Shown here piece after piece: positions 32,802 to 41,469 of a stretch of 64,000 bases of DNA. This stretch comes from Fictibacillus marinisediminis (lineage in GTDB: Bacteria > Bacillota > Bacilli > Bacillales > Fictibacillaceae). The position numbers and the translations under genes are program-made. How positions within the stretch are numbered: position 1 is the stretch's first letter; every line of letters begins with the position of its first letter. Below the pieces are notes generated by a model that saw nothing but the letters and a program-made list of their open reading frames with translations, was not told the origin of the DNA and made no database searches. Location: positions 4,154,001 to 4,218,000 of the forward strand of contig NZ_JAIWJX010000002.1 in the NCBI RefSeq assembly GCF_023149135.1. Reading direction: 5' to 3'.

Positions 32802-33245
32802 TTATTTGTCATTCAAGGTGCAGTAAAGGAGTACAACATCTTTTTCAGCTGTTTTCTTGTAGTGGGCGGTATTCTCAATATGGGAAGGAGTTCCTTTTTC
32901 GGGTACCGGCTGAAACGATAAAGGCTCAAAGAGATGAACAGCTTTCGTAAGCAGATACAGGGTTTCCACTCCTTTTTCCTTACAGTATAGCAAAATTCGT
33001 TGAATCAATCGCAGAAATAGTTGTTCATTCGAATATTCTTTCTTGATGACGAAGGAACGCAGCAGCCCGTCCTGGCCAACTCTTTCCAGGCCCACTGTTC
33101 CGATCGTATCTCCTTCATCATTTTCCACAACCAGATAGTTCTCGATTCCCTCTCTGATCCCGTCCGTTCCGAGACCTGCCTGCTTTACCAGCTCACCGAG
33201 ACTTCCTGCTTCATGCGGCATAGCCGCCCGTAAACGAATTGTCAT
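32802..33245 (-). CDS. ywlB: GNAT family N-acetyltransferase (YwlB-like)
   Basis: This small GNAT-fold protein of 147 residues probably acetylates a small molecule or amino group; the substrate is unknown. The acetyl-CoA region is LLRSFVIKKEYSNEQLFLRL, a degenerate form of the RxxGxG/A loop, so CoA binding may be weak or altered. The start at 33245 (MTIRLRAAM) has AGAGGGG eight bases upstream; the GTG three codons earlier is too close to the SD. It is placed as ywlB is in B. subtilis, between spoIIR and ywlC. Confidence 0.75.
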   Translation of the reverse strand: MTIRLRAAMPHEAGSLGELVKQAGLGTDGIREGIENYLVVENDEGDTIGTVGLERVGQDGLLRSFVIKKEYSNEQLFLRLIQRILLYCKEKGVETLYLLTKAVHLFEPLSFQPVPEKGTPSHIENTAHYKKTAEKDVVLLYCTLNDK

Positions 33246-33311
33246 GGTGTTCACCCCTCTAGCATTTTTTATAAAAGTCTATGAAACAACCATGAAAGTT
33301 ATGCAGGGCTT

Positions 33312-33986
33312 TTAAGAGAAAAGACTCCCGATCTTATCTGCGATGGTGGTAAAGAAGTCTGCCAGAAAGAATTTAACTTCTATTTTTTCTTCCTCAGGCT
33401 TTTGAACAACGGGGGCGTCCTGAGCAGTTCCTGAGGCTACTTCCTTTACACCCTTCTGATCTGCTTTAACCGCGTCTCCGTTTTCAAAATCAAGGAAACA
33501 TAGAGGCGGAAACAATACACACCACCAATTGGCTCCTTTACCTTTACCAAGTGTAATGAGGACCGCTTCATACTTTCCGGCAGGGTAGATATTATTTCCG
33601 TACATTTTTGTCGGGAAGGCGACGTGATTGTTGAATTGAACTTTGTAGGGAATGTTGAGCCCTGCATCTTTCAAGTAGGACTTTACCACGTTTTCAACTT
33701 CAGGCAAATGTTTTCGGATCACTTTTTCGGCCTGATCATGTGAATCCAGGCCACCCACCCAGGTTGTGATCTGTTCGTTCACTTTATCCCGGATTCTTCT
33801 TTTCAGTGCCTGATCTTTTTCCGCGTCACTGTTTGCCAGAATCCGTAGCCTGATGGCATCACTCGGAATTTTAGCAGAGGCATTCAAGGTGGCATCGGCC
33901 ACCTTCGTTTGGGTTTCAAAAAACAGCAGCATCGCGATCAGCGATAGGAATAGTATAGTCATTAGCGATTTTTTTGATCTTTTCAT
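33312..33986 (-). CDS. spoIIR: stage II sporulation protein R
   Basis: This secreted signalling protein is made in the forespore. It triggers processing of pro-sigma-E by SpoIIGA in the mother cell. The N-terminal signal is KRSKKS followed by a hydrophobic run to about residue 26. The family core IRLRILANSDAEKDQALKR then follows, and HVAFPTKMYGNNIYPAGKYEA with GKGANWWCVLFPPLCF. The start at 33986 has AAGGGGAG. Its promoter should be sigma-F dependent, and a partial match is listed separately. Confidence 0.96.
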   Translation of the reverse strand: MKRSKKSLMTILFLSLIAMLLFFETQTKVADATLNASAKIPSDAIRLRILANSDAEKDQALKRRIRDKVNEQITTWVGGLDSHDQAEKVIRKHLPEVENVVKSYLKDAGLNIPYKVQFNNHVAFPTKMYGNNIYPAGKYEAVLITLGKGKGANWWCVLFPPLCFLDFENGDAVKADQKGVKEVASGTAQDAPVVQKPEEEKIEVKFFLADFFTTIADKIGSLFS

Positions 33987-34017
33987 GTTTAAAACTCCCC
34001 TTTCCTTTTCTATCCTC

Positions 34018-34046
34018 ATTGTGGTCACGGAAAGGAGAAATCATAC
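34018..34046 (-). promoter_or_regulatory. possible sigma-F promoter of spoIIR
   Basis: GTATG (34042-34046), 15-base spacer, GACCACAAT (34018-34026). This agrees with the sigma-F pattern GYWTA-N15/16-GGNRANANT at most but not all fixed positions, and lies 32 bases before the start codon. The rest of 34047-34220 shows no gene. Confidence 0.4.
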
Positions 34047-34220
34047 TATGAATCTAGTAAACAAATACCGGAAAAATATGACAGAAACCGGCTGTGAAAC
34101 AACGGACTTTGTCACAAATTTATTAAACATATCAAAAAGGTCACATAATTCCTCTGCAGTGTAGTGGGTCTGCTATATTAAGGACATCCCTATCACCCCC
34201 TTTTTCATGTAGATAATGAA

Positions 34221-34258
34221 AAAACAAAGAGCCTCCCGCTACTGGCGGGAGGCTCTTT
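34221..34258 (-). terminator. terminator of the SAM-riboswitch operon
   Basis: AAAGAGCCTCCCGC/GCGGGAGGCTCTTT (34226-34239 and 34245-34258), followed by a U-rich run on the minus strand. Confidence 0.9.
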
Positions 34259-34263
34259 TTGTC

Positions 34264-35217
34264 TTATTGCACGGTTGCTGCATTCAATGAATCAAGCTGC
34301 TGCTGCAAAAATTTCGCAAGCTCCAGCATGCCATATTTTCCGGCAGCCGCTTCAGCATCAGAGTTGTAGTTGGTGTTCGTATTGATATCATACGTATAGA
34401 TTGTCCCGTCCTTATCTTTTATAAATTCGATCCCGGCAACATGAATCTTGTTGTCTGCCAGAACCCTCATATAGTTTTCAATGATTGACTCATTGAAGTT
34501 CTCCTGAATTTGAAACTTCGGCTTGGCCGGCGTTTCCTCTCCTGCAGGACAAAACAGGTCGCCGATCTGGCAGGCGTCTGCCGGACAGAGCTCAAAGCCT
34601 TCTGAGGTATCCACCCGAACCGCATAAACAAACTTGCCGCCGACAAATTCGCAGCGTGTAATATAAGATTCCGGCGATTCAATATATTCCTGTATCAATG
34701 TGATGCCATCCACCGGCTCTTCGAAATCAGGGCCGAGCACATACTCTTTCAATCCTTGATATGAATGGAAAAGCTGAACACCAAGGCCTTTTCCTGCACG
34801 GTTATGCTTTGTGATAAATGGTTTGCCGCTGAACGGCTCAGCTGCCTGCAGAATTTGGTCCTTGCCAACAGCCGCAATGGTTTTGGGCGTCTTCACCCCA
34901 TGCGCCTCAAGCTCTAAATATTGAACGACCTTGCTCACCTCAAGCTGAAGAGCGCGGCTGCCATTCAGCACTTTTCGGCCATGTGCTTCCAGCCAGGCAA
35001 TGACACTGGCAGCAAGTTCCGGTGCATAACGGTGTCCTCTTGTATGGGAGGAAGCACTCATGCGGCTGTAAAAAATGCCCTCGGGCGGAGCTTCTGCCAG
35101 ATTAACCGTTCCCTGATCTAGATGCCATGCCTCATAAGGCACTTGCAGCTCATTCAGCCTCTTTGTGAGATGATCTGTCCATTCATCGTTCTCATGTATG
35201 ATATATACTTTTTTCAT
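34264..35217 (-). CDS. ATP-grasp (RimK-like) ligase family protein
   Basis: The 317-residue ATP-grasp protein is of the kind that joins an amine to a carboxylate through an acyl phosphate. Visible marks are KPFITKHNRAGKGLGVQLF (ATP-binding lysines and loop), the Mg-binding end AGIEFIKDKDGTIYTYDIN and a final Asn-rich NTNTNYN. The substrate cannot be read from sequence. ATG 35217 is used since AAGGAGG lies six bases before it. It follows the flavin monooxygenase gene by 11 bases and is under the same SAM riboswitch, so a role in sulfur assimilation is likely. Confidence 0.82.
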   Translation of the reverse strand: MKKVYIIHENDEWTDHLTKRLNELQVPYEAWHLDQGTVNLAEAPPEGIFYSRMSASSHTRGHRYAPELAASVIAWLEAHGRKVLNGSRALQLEVSKVVQYLELEAHGVKTPKTIAAVGKDQILQAAEPFSGKPFITKHNRAGKGLGVQLFHSYQGLKEYVLGPDFEEPVDGITLIQEYIESPESYITRCEFVGGKFVYAVRVDTSEGFELCPADACQIGDLFCPAGEETPAKPKFQIQENFNESIIENYMRVLADNKIHVAGIEFIKDKDGTIYTYDINTNTNYNSDAEAAAGKYGMLELAKFLQQQLDSLNAATVQ

Positions 35218-35228
35218 GGTCATCCTCC

Positions 35229-36278
35229 TTATTTCGCATGTTCTTTCCGATAGCTCTCCACCAAAGGCATCACCCGTTTTGAGAAACGTTCCATTTCTTC
35301 TAACTGAGGGGAGAATTGCAGTAAAAGGAGTCCGAGGCCGGCTTCTTCATAAGCTGCAATCCGCTCCGCAATCTGTTCAGGAGTGCCGATCAGATTCGGC
35401 CTCAGCCCCCGGTTGGAAACAGAGTAGTCGTACAGCTGAATCTGCTGTTCCAGCTGCGATTTGCTCGTAAAATCTTTAAACCCAGCATAAGCGCTGGACT
35501 CTTTTACATCTGTAATCCTCTGCAGCTCCGCTTGGGCTTCTTCTTCAGTATCCCGGCAGATCACATAGGCCGCCATTCCGAACGAAGATAAAGGTTCTTT
35601 CCCTGTTTGCCCGCGGCGGTTCTTCATGTCATTGATCTTAACGGCGATCTCTTCGACTGTGCCGCCATGCATGACGTAGGCGTCACAGGAGGAAGAGATA
35701 ACCTGTTTACCCCTTTCACTTTCTCCGCCAGCATACAGAATGGGATTCGGCCGCTGAACAGGTTTAGGGAAAAGTTTCGTATCGCTAAACTGATAAAACT
35801 TGCCGGAATAATTGAAGGTTTCTTCTGTCCACAGCCCCTTTAGAACATCAAGAAACTCTTGCGTACGCTCATATCTTTCGTCGTGGGCAGTAAAAATACC
35901 GCCATACTGCTTCGCTTCCTCTTCCCACCAGGCGGAGACGACATTAAGTGTAAACCTCCCGCCGCTCATTTGGTCGATGTTCGCCGCCATTTTCGCTGTT
36001 ACAGCAGGATTATGGAATCCTGGCCTTACCGCTGTCATAATTTCTATTTTCTCCGTTACGGACGCGAGACCCGCCGCCGTTGTCCAAGCCTCCAGAGAGT
36101 CCTGCTCAGGTCCTTTTATATCATTCAAATACAGTTCCGCGATCAGCGTCGTGTCAAACCCCCACTTTTCCGCGGATTGAATAACCTTCTTCGCATAATC
36201 AAACGTCGGCGGCATGTTCTCATTTTCCACATTTCTCAGCCATCCGCCAAAGATCGGCAACCAGAATCCAAATCTCAT
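35229..36278 (-). CDS. LLM-class flavin-dependent monooxygenase, SfnG/sulfonate type
   Basis: This bacterial-luciferase-like enzyme uses reduced FMN and O2. The opening GFWLPIFGGWLRNVENE, then LIAELYLNDIKGPEQDSLEA, GGRFTLNVVSAWWEEEA and ILYAGGESERGKQ, resembles the dimethylsulfone monooxygenase SfnG branch and alkanesulfonate monooxygenases. It probably releases sulfite or sulfinate from organosulfur compounds. The S-box leader supports a sulfur role. It has 349 residues, full length. The exact substrate is not certain. Confidence 0.85.
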   Translation of the reverse strand: MRFGFWLPIFGGWLRNVENENMPPTFDYAKKVIQSAEKWGFDTTLIAELYLNDIKGPEQDSLEAWTTAAGLASVTEKIEIMTAVRPGFHNPAVTAKMAANIDQMSGGRFTLNVVSAWWEEEAKQYGGIFTAHDERYERTQEFLDVLKGLWTEETFNYSGKFYQFSDTKLFPKPVQRPNPILYAGGESERGKQVISSSCDAYVMHGGTVEEIAVKINDMKNRRGQTGKEPLSSFGMAAYVICRDTEEEAQAELQRITDVKESSAYAGFKDFTSKSQLEQQIQLYDYSVSNRGLRPNLIGTPEQIAERIAAYEEAGLGLLLLQFSPQLEEMERFSKRVMPLVESYRKEHAK

Positions 36279-36300
36279 CTACCTTTTTCTCCCCTCTTCC

Positions 36301-36388
36301 TTTTAAAAACATTCTGCCACTAAAAGAGACCCTGAAAGTCCATCCCTTCAGTGCGGAGGAGCGGTCAGGACAACGGCCTGACCCTCCG
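36301..36388 (-). promoter_or_regulatory. candidate structured leader RNA motif, copy 2 (upstream of the monooxygenase gene)
   Basis: Read on the minus strand, a hairpin GGTCAGG/CCTGACC with flanking GGAG/CTCC pairs (36355-36387) is followed by a block ending at 36301. The block shares GGATGGA, AGGGTCTCTTTTAG, GGCAG and TTTTAAA with copy 1 at 3883-3970. The local stem here is CACTGA/TTTAGTG, against CGCTGA/TTTAGCG in copy 1. It lies between the S-box terminator and the SD. Confidence 0.5.
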
Positions 36389-36393
36389 ACTAT

Positions 36394-36429
36394 CTAAAAA
36401 AACTTCCCCTTTAGATAAGGGGAAGTTTT
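36394..36429 (-). terminator. S-box riboswitch terminator
   Basis: AACTTCCCCTT/AAGGGGAAGTT (36401-36427) followed by seven U on the minus strand. It is directly 3' of the SAM-I aptamer and so acts as its expression platform. Confidence 0.93.
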
Positions 36430-36438
36430 GACCGCTCC

Positions 36439-36537
36439 ATCTTATCTTCCAGGATCTACTCCTGCTGGATTTAGCACCTTCTAAAAATAGGTTGCCGGGT
36501 TTCATAGGGCCAGTCCCTCCGCCGCTCTGGATAAGAT
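36439..36537 (-). promoter_or_regulatory. SAM-I (S-box) riboswitch aptamer
   Basis: Read on the minus strand, P1 is TCTTATC at 36530-36537 with GATAAGA at 36440-36446. The conserved core includes AGAGCGGCGGAGGGACTGGC, CCTATGAAACCCGGCAACC, GGTGCTAAATCCAGCA and GGAAGATAAGA. All S-box hallmark segments are present. High SAM favours the terminator at 36394-36429 and shuts off the downstream monooxygenase and ATP-grasp genes. Confidence 0.97.
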
Positions 36538-36554
36538 TTATTTAATTAATAGTA

Positions 36555-36584
36555 ATCCTACAATAGAAGTAGGTATTGCGTCAA
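36555..36584 (-). promoter_or_regulatory. sigma-A promoter of the SAM-riboswitch operon
   Basis: -35 TTGACG (36579-36584), 18-base spacer, -10 TAGGAT (36555-36560), about 18 bases before the aptamer. Confidence 0.65.
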
Positions 36585-36654
36585 TATTTAGGATGTGAGA
36601 ATAGATGATATTGAATGGCGTTCGACCGGCGAATAAGTCCGGAAATTCAGTTCC

Positions 36655-36723
36655 GATCAATTATTGCTTGTTTCGCTCAATTTTTATGAGTTAGGCTCAA
36701 TTCAGCGCCCGTTTTGCTCAATT
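36655..36723. repeat. 20/21-bp phased array D: four GMTCAATT words
   Basis: GATCAATT at 36655, then GCTCAATT at 36675, 36695 and 36716 (steps 20, 20, 21), each preceded by a pyrimidine-rich run. The array lies between the prmC terminator and the promoter of the SAM-riboswitch operon. Confidence 0.75.
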
Positions 36724-36737
36724 CCGTTCTTCCGGCC

Positions 36738-36771
36738 ACAAAAAAGAAGCCCCCAGCACAGCTGAGGGCCA
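36738..36771 (-). terminator. prmC terminator
   Basis: GCCCTCAGC/GCTGGGGGC stem (36749-36769), one U-G pair, followed by TTCTTTTTT on the minus strand. Confidence 0.87.
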
Positions 36772-36781
36772 CCTTTTCTGC

Positions 36782-37654
36782 TTATTTAAAGCCAATCTCC
36801 GCGATAACCATCCGTTCTTTTTGGCTGATGTCCTTTACTACCGAAACAACCGACCCAGGGAACGTGACCCTGAGCATTTCAGCAACCGTCTGGCCCTGAT
36901 CATGGCCGACTTCAAAGGCTACAATGCTTTGTTTGTTCAGAACGAGCGGCAGCTCCTCCATAAACCTTCTGTAAAATACGTAGCCGTCCTCCCCGCCGCT
37001 AAGTGCACGGAAAGGCTCTTGATCCTTAACGATCGTCTCAAGCTCCATTATTTCACGGTCAGGAATGTATGGAGGATTGGATACAACGATATCTGCTTTT
37101 TCTCCGCCCTTGATCAGAGGCTGAAGGAGGTCGCCATGAATAAAACGGACAGATGCCTCAAGGTTTTCAGCATTTTTCTTTGCGACTTCCAGTGACTCCT
37201 CAGCAATATCAATCGTGGTTACCGAAAAACGAGAATTTTCCAGTGCCAGCGTAATGGCAATGGCACCGCTCCCCGTCCCGACATCGACTGTCTGGATCTC
37301 TTCTATGCCAGGGAACCTCATCATGGAGCGCTGAAGCACTTCATATACGAGCTCTTCTGTTTCCGGCCGAGGAATGAGCACCTCTTTATTCACCGAAAAG
37401 CGTCTTCCGTAAAACTCTTCAAAACCAATAATGTACTGGACAGGTACTCCATCGCCATGTTTTTGTACAGCTGCTTCAAATACCTCTTGCTGCTTTGGAA
37501 GAAGCTCTTCATCCAAACCAAGAAGCAGCTCCGTCCGGCTCATATCGCCAAGTACATGACGAAGAAGAAGCTCACCAGCTAGAGGTTCCCGTCCCTTTTT
37601 CGTTAAAAAAGATGAAGCCCAGTTCAGGACTTCATGCCGTTTCATCGCTTTCAT
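36782..37654 (-). CDS. prmC: peptide chain release factor N5-glutamine methyltransferase
   Basis: It methylates the glutamine of the GGQ motif in release factors, using SAM. It has an N-terminal helical domain, then the methyltransferase fold with TVDVGTGSGAIAITLAL (SAM site, about 118-134) and the catalytic VSNPPYIP motif. 290 residues is normal. It starts one base after the prfA stop, so translation is coupled with its substrate gene. Confidence 0.96.
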   Translation of the reverse strand: MKAMKRHEVLNWASSFLTKKGREPLAGELLLRHVLGDMSRTELLLGLDEELLPKQQEVFEAAVQKHGDGVPVQYIIGFEEFYGRRFSVNKEVLIPRPETEELVYEVLQRSMMRFPGIEEIQTVDVGTGSGAIAITLALENSRFSVTTIDIAEESLEVAKKNAENLEASVRFIHGDLLQPLIKGGEKADIVVSNPPYIPDREIMELETIVKDQEPFRALSGGEDGYVFYRRFMEELPLVLNKQSIVAFEVGHDQGQTVAEMLRVTFPGSVVSVVKDISQKERMVIAEIGFK

Positions 37655-37655
37655 C

Positions 37656-38729
37656 TTATGCTTCCGTCTGGGCCTTCATTTTGCTTGTCTGGTCTTCTGT
37701 AATTAATGCTTCAATGAATTCGTCCAGCTTGCCGAGCAAAATTTGATCAAGTTTTTGAAGAGTCAGGCCAATGCGATGGTCCGTTACACGGTTCTGCGGG
37801 AAGTTGTACGTACGGATCCGTTCTGAACGGTCACCGGTACCAACTGCAGATTTACGGTTTTCATCGTATTCTTTTTGTTTTTCCTGCTGAATTTTATCAT
37901 AAACACGGGCGCGAAGAACCTTCATCGCTTTTTCCTTGTTTTTGATCTGTGATTTTTCATCCTGACAGGAAACAACGGTTCCAGTTGGAATATGCGTCAG
38001 ACGAACAGCGGATTGAGTCGTGTTAACCGATTGTCCGCCCGGTCCGCTTGACGTAAACGTGTCTACACGGACGTCCTTATCATGAATTTCAACTTCCACT
38101 TCTTCTGCTTCAGGAAGGATCGCTACTGTCGCTGTAGACGTATGAATACGGCCGCCTGATTCTGTTGCAGGAACACGCTGTACACGGTGTGCTCCGTTTT
38201 CATATTTCAGCTTGGAGTATGCCCCGTTACCGTTGATCATAAAGATGATCTCTTTGTACCCGCCAAGCTCCGTATAGCTTGCTTCGATTACTTCTGTTTT
38301 CCAGCCTTGCGCCTCGGCATAGCGGCTGTACATTTTGTAAAGATCTCCTGCAAAGAGGGCTGCCTCGTCACCGCCGGCAGCTCCGCGAACCTCGACGATA
38401 ACGTTCTTATCATCGTTCGGGTCTTTTGGAAGTAGCAAGATTTTCAGCTGCTGTGTGTACTCTTCAATCTTATCTTCAAGCTCAGAAACTTCCTCTTTAA
38501 CCATAGCGGTCATCTCGGCATCAAGCTTTTCTTCGAGCATTGCTTTCGCTTCGTCGAGCCCTTCTTTTGCTTCTTTATACTCGCGGTAAACCGCTACTGT
38601 ATCTTGAAGAGAAGATTGCTCTTTGGAGTATTCCCTTAATTTATTCGTATCGCTAATGACTTCTGGGTCACTTAATAGATCATTTAATTTATTGTATCGG
38701 GCTTCTATCGTTTCTAAACGTTCTAACAC
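37656..38729 (-). CDS. prfA: peptide chain release factor 1
   Basis: It reads UAA and UAG stop codons and triggers peptide release. The GGQ motif lies in [10 protein letters not shown], and the codon-recognition region [15 protein letters not shown] carries the RF1 P-A-T tripeptide. The product has 357 residues. GTG at 38729 ([12 protein letters not shown]) is preferred over an earlier GTG because GAGGTG lies six bases upstream and the N-terminus then matches B. subtilis PrfA. Confidence 0.96.
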   Translation of the reverse strand: MLERLETIEARYNKLNDLLSDPEVISDTNKLREYSKEQSSLQDTVAVYREYKEAKEGLDEAKAMLEEKLDAEMTAMVKEEVSELEDKIEEYTQQLKILLLPKDPNDDKNVIVEVRGAAGGDEAALFAGDLYKMYSRYAEAQGWKTEVIEASYTELGGYKEIIFMINGNGAYSKLKYENGAHRVQRVPATESGGRIHTSTATVAILPEAEEVEVEIHDKDVRVDTFTSSGPGGQSVNTTQSAVRLTHIPTGTVVSCQDEKSQIKNKEKAMKVLRARVYDKIQQEKQKEYDENRKSAVGTGDRSERIRTYNFPQNRVTDHRIGLTLQKLDQILLGKLDEFIEALITEDQTSKMKAQTEA

Positions 38730-38825
38730 GCTTTTCACCTCATTTTAATGGCATAACATTCTAATTATAATACAGGGGAAGTCACCCGTCAAAAGCCTTC
38801 AGACTGTGTTATGACCGTTTGAAGG

Positions 38826-38867
38826 CAAAAAGAAATCCCCGGAGCTACAGGTACTGCCCGGGGAGAG
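38826..38867 (-). terminator. terminator overlapping the end of the MOSC gene
   Basis: CTCCCCGGG/CTCCGGGGA stem (about 38836-38866), then a U-rich tract on the minus strand. The last codons of the gene lie in the loop. Confidence 0.75.
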
Positions 38868-39504
38868 AGTCTAATCTCTTTTTCATAGCTGAGCGCCAGC
38901 CTTCCGCCAGTTCATTCAGACTGGCAAGCATGGTAAGCCCTTCTCTGTTTTCCTTGTCTATGTATGTCATTCTGTTAACAAATTCGACAGAGATCCCGGC
39001 TCGATGTTTTTCTTCAATAACAAGCTTGTCTCCCGGGCTGACAGTGCCTACTTCCAGTACCCGCAAGTAATAGCCGGAAAAACTGGTATCCTGAATATAT
39101 TTGACCATCAATGGCTGTTTGAGTTTGGCCGCCACCTTAAAACAAGGCCGGCGCGGCTGGCTCACTTGGACCAGTGCCTCCCCAAGCCGGAAGATGTCAC
39201 CGATAAAGACCTCTTTTTCGGTAAGGCCTTCAACGGTAAGATTCTCACCGAAAGAGGGTACGTCCAGAGAGATTCCCAGCCCTTTCTCCCAATACGCATA
39301 ATGATCATGAGAATAGACACAGACTGCTTTATCCGGACCGCCATGGTGCACGGTGTCCGCCTGTACATCTCCTTCAAATTGAAGATTTGACAAGAATAAC
39401 GGACCACGGGACGGCTTTTTATTGATCGCCGAGCTTATGTCTTTTCCCTGCCACGAAAGAACATCTGCCTTTCCAGTATTTAAAGCTATAATCGATCCTA
39501 CCAC
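38845..39504 (-). CDS. MOSC domain protein (YiiM-like)
   Basis: The 219-residue protein has a MOSC (molybdenum cofactor sulfurase C-terminal) domain. Landmarks are HHGGPDKAVCVYSHDHYAYW, SFGENLTVEGL and the conserved cysteine in QPRRPCFKVA. YiiM proteins are molybdoenzymes that reduce N-hydroxylated bases, so detoxification is a plausible but unproven role. The start is GTG with GGGGGTG upstream. Monocistronic, with its own terminator. Confidence 0.87.
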   Translation of the reverse strand: MVGSIIALNTGKADVLSWQGKDISSAINKKPSRGPLFLSNLQFEGDVQADTVHHGGPDKAVCVYSHDHYAYWEKGLGISLDVPSFGENLTVEGLTEKEVFIGDIFRLGEALVQVSQPRRPCFKVAAKLKQPLMVKYIQDTSFSGYYLRVLEVGTVSPGDKLVIEEKHRAGISVEFVNRMTYIDKENREGLTMLASLNELAEGWRSAMKKRLDSLPGQYL

Positions 39505-39563
39505 AACTGCACCCCCGCTCTTTCTTTTATCGTACTCTATAGGGATGCGCCGGGCAAAGATTT

Positions 39564-39893
39564 TTAATACATGGATGTATGGTTTTTCAGCGCTTCGTAA
39601 TCCAGTCGCTGCTGATTCATTCGGATGGCCTTTGTCAGTTCTTCAATCACGACTTTTTCATCGGTTATAATATTGAAAACAAAGGGAATGGTTGCAAAGT
39701 GGCCAAAAAATTGGGTACACCCTTTGTGCCGTATGTCGTGCTGCGCATCAGTAACCGGATTGACCTTCACGATAAAATTCCCCATGGATTCATAAATAGG
39801 ATCCAACGGCTTTTCTTTCAACTTTTTGATAAGTGTGGTGATCGGAACAGGATGGTCGTTCCAGTCCGTTCCGTTCGATAAGATATCCAGCAT
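39564..39893 (-). CDS. hypothetical protein, 109 residues
   Basis: I do not recognise this gene. The product is soluble with no signal peptide or membrane segment: mixed alpha/beta, one cysteine (HKGCTQFFGHFA), ending in a charged helix. GAGAGGTG lies six bases before the ATG, which supports translation. It lies between the MOSC gene and the divergent CoA-disulfide reductase, and could be co-transcribed with the MOSC gene (60 bases apart). No function is proposed. Confidence 0.65.
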   Translation of the reverse strand: MLDILSNGTDWNDHPVPITTLIKKLKEKPLDPIYESMGNFIVKVNPVTDAQHDIRHKGCTQFFGHFATIPFVFNIITDEKVVIEELTKAIRMNQQRLDYEALKNHTSMY

Positions 39894-40062
39894 TTTCTAC
39901 ACCTCTCTATTATGATTGTTCGACAGTGCCGGCAGGTTCTTGTTGGTACAGAAAGTGTTGAAAGAAAAAAAGGATACGGTGCAAGAATAGCGAACACCCA
40001 TTTAACGATGACTAAAAGAAAACGAAGGGGAATACTATAGAAGAACAGAAAGGGGATAGCGT

Positions 40063-41397
40063 ATGAACTATTGTATTATTGGCGGAGATGCGGCCGGGAT
40101 GAGTGCTGCGATGCAAATCGTCCGCAACGATCCGGAGGCCCGCATCACCATTTTTGAAAAAGGCGGCATCTACTCTTACGGCCAATGCGGACTCCCCTAT
40201 GCAGTGAGCGGACTCATTCCATCCACTGAAGAACTGATTGCCCGCGATGTAACCACCTTCAGGGAGAAGTATGGAATGGACGCCAGAACCTATCATGAAG
40301 TGACCCGGGTTGATCCAGGGGAAAAGACCATTTACGGCATACATACAAAAACGAATGAGGGATTTGTTTTTTCATATGACAAGCTTCTGATTGCAACGGG
40401 GGTCAGCCCTGTCATGCCGCAATGGGAAGGAAAGCATCTGCCAGGCATCCATGTTGTGAAAACGATTCCTGACGTTGAGAAAATCAAGAAGGACCTTGAT
40501 CCCTCCATCCAGGACGTCACCATTATCGGCGGAGGCTATATCGGGCTTGAGATGGCAGAAAATCTTAGGCTTTTAGGGAAAAGGGTAAGGATTATCCAAA
40601 GAGGGCCCCAGCTAGGCGCCATCTTTGATTCCGATATGGCAGAACTGATCCATGAAGAAGCCAAAAAACATGACATTGAAGTTTGTTTGAATGAAGAAGT
40701 TCAGCGTTTTAAGGGAGATGACCGGATTCAATTCGTGAAGACGAACAAACGGGACTATCCAACAGACATGGTCATCGTCTCTGTTGGTGTAAAGCCGAAT
40801 ACATCATTGATCGAAGATACGGAGATCAGGCTTCACGAGAGCGGAGCCATCCTTGTCAACCGGTACATGGAGACCAATGTGAAAGATGTCTATGCTGCTG
40901 GAGATTGCGCGAGCCATTACCACCTGATCAAAGAAATGGATGATCATATTCCTCTTGGCACAACAGCGAACAAGCAAGGCCGGATTGCAGGCCTGAACAT
41001 GTCCGGCAAACGGCAGACGTTCAAAGGAATTGTCGGCTCCTCAATCATTAAGTTCATGGATCTTTCTCTCGGAAAAACAGGAATATCCGAGAAAGAAGCG
41101 GAAAAGCTCCATTTCCCGGTTGAAACAGTAATGACGCGTGCAAAAGACATTGCCGGTTATTTTCCTGGAGTAGAACCGCTGCACGTCAAAATCATATTTG
41201 ATGCCAACAACCAGCGCATTCTGGGCGGGCAGTTTATCGGCAAGCATGGGGTGGACAAAAGAGTGGATGTTTTGGCCACAGCCATGTTTCACAAAATGGA
41301 CCTGCACGAACTCGAGGATTTGGATCTTTGCTATGCTCCCCCATATAACGGGGTATGGGATCCGATTCAGCAAGCTGCGAGAAGAGCAAAAAAATAA
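40063..41397 (+). CDS. cdr: CoA-disulfide reductase
   Basis: This FAD enzyme reduces CoA disulfide and keeps the CoA thiol pool reduced, as in Bacillus and Staphylococcus, which lack glutathione. The N-terminal FAD site is [12 protein letters not shown] at 5-16. The single redox cysteine is Cys42 in [13 protein letters not shown]. The NAD(P) site is [14 protein letters not shown], and the second FAD site is VYAAGDCA. It has 444 residues. No rhodanese domain is fused. The SD AAAGGGG is present; no convincing promoter was found in 39894-40062. Confidence 0.93.
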   Translation: MNYCIIGGDAAGMSAAMQIVRNDPEARITIFEKGGIYSYGQCGLPYAVSGLIPSTEELIARDVTTFREKYGMDARTYHEVTRVDPGEKTIYGIHTKTNEGFVFSYDKLLIATGVSPVMPQWEGKHLPGIHVVKTIPDVEKIKKDLDPSIQDVTIIGGGYIGLEMAENLRLLGKRVRIIQRGPQLGAIFDSDMAELIHEEAKKHDIEVCLNEEVQRFKGDDRIQFVKTNKRDYPTDMVIVSVGVKPNTSLIEDTEIRLHESGAILVNRYMETNVKDVYAAGDCASHYHLIKEMDDHIPLGTTANKQGRIAGLNMSGKRQTFKGIVGSSIIKFMDLSLGKTGISEKEAEKLHFPVETVMTRAKDIAGYFPGVEPLHVKIIFDANNQRILGGQFIGKHGVDKRVDVLATAMFHKMDLHELEDLDLCYAPPYNGVWDPIQQAARRAKK

Positions 41398-41442
41398 AAC
41401 GGCATTTGTCTGTGCGTGAAGCACGGACATTTGCCGTTTTTT
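41397..41442 (+). terminator. cdr terminator
   Basis: AAACGGCATTTGTCTGTGC pairs with GCACGGACATTTGCCGTTT, followed by six U. Confidence 0.9.
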
Positions 41443-41469
41443 CACCTGATGTATAGTCATAGATGTATT

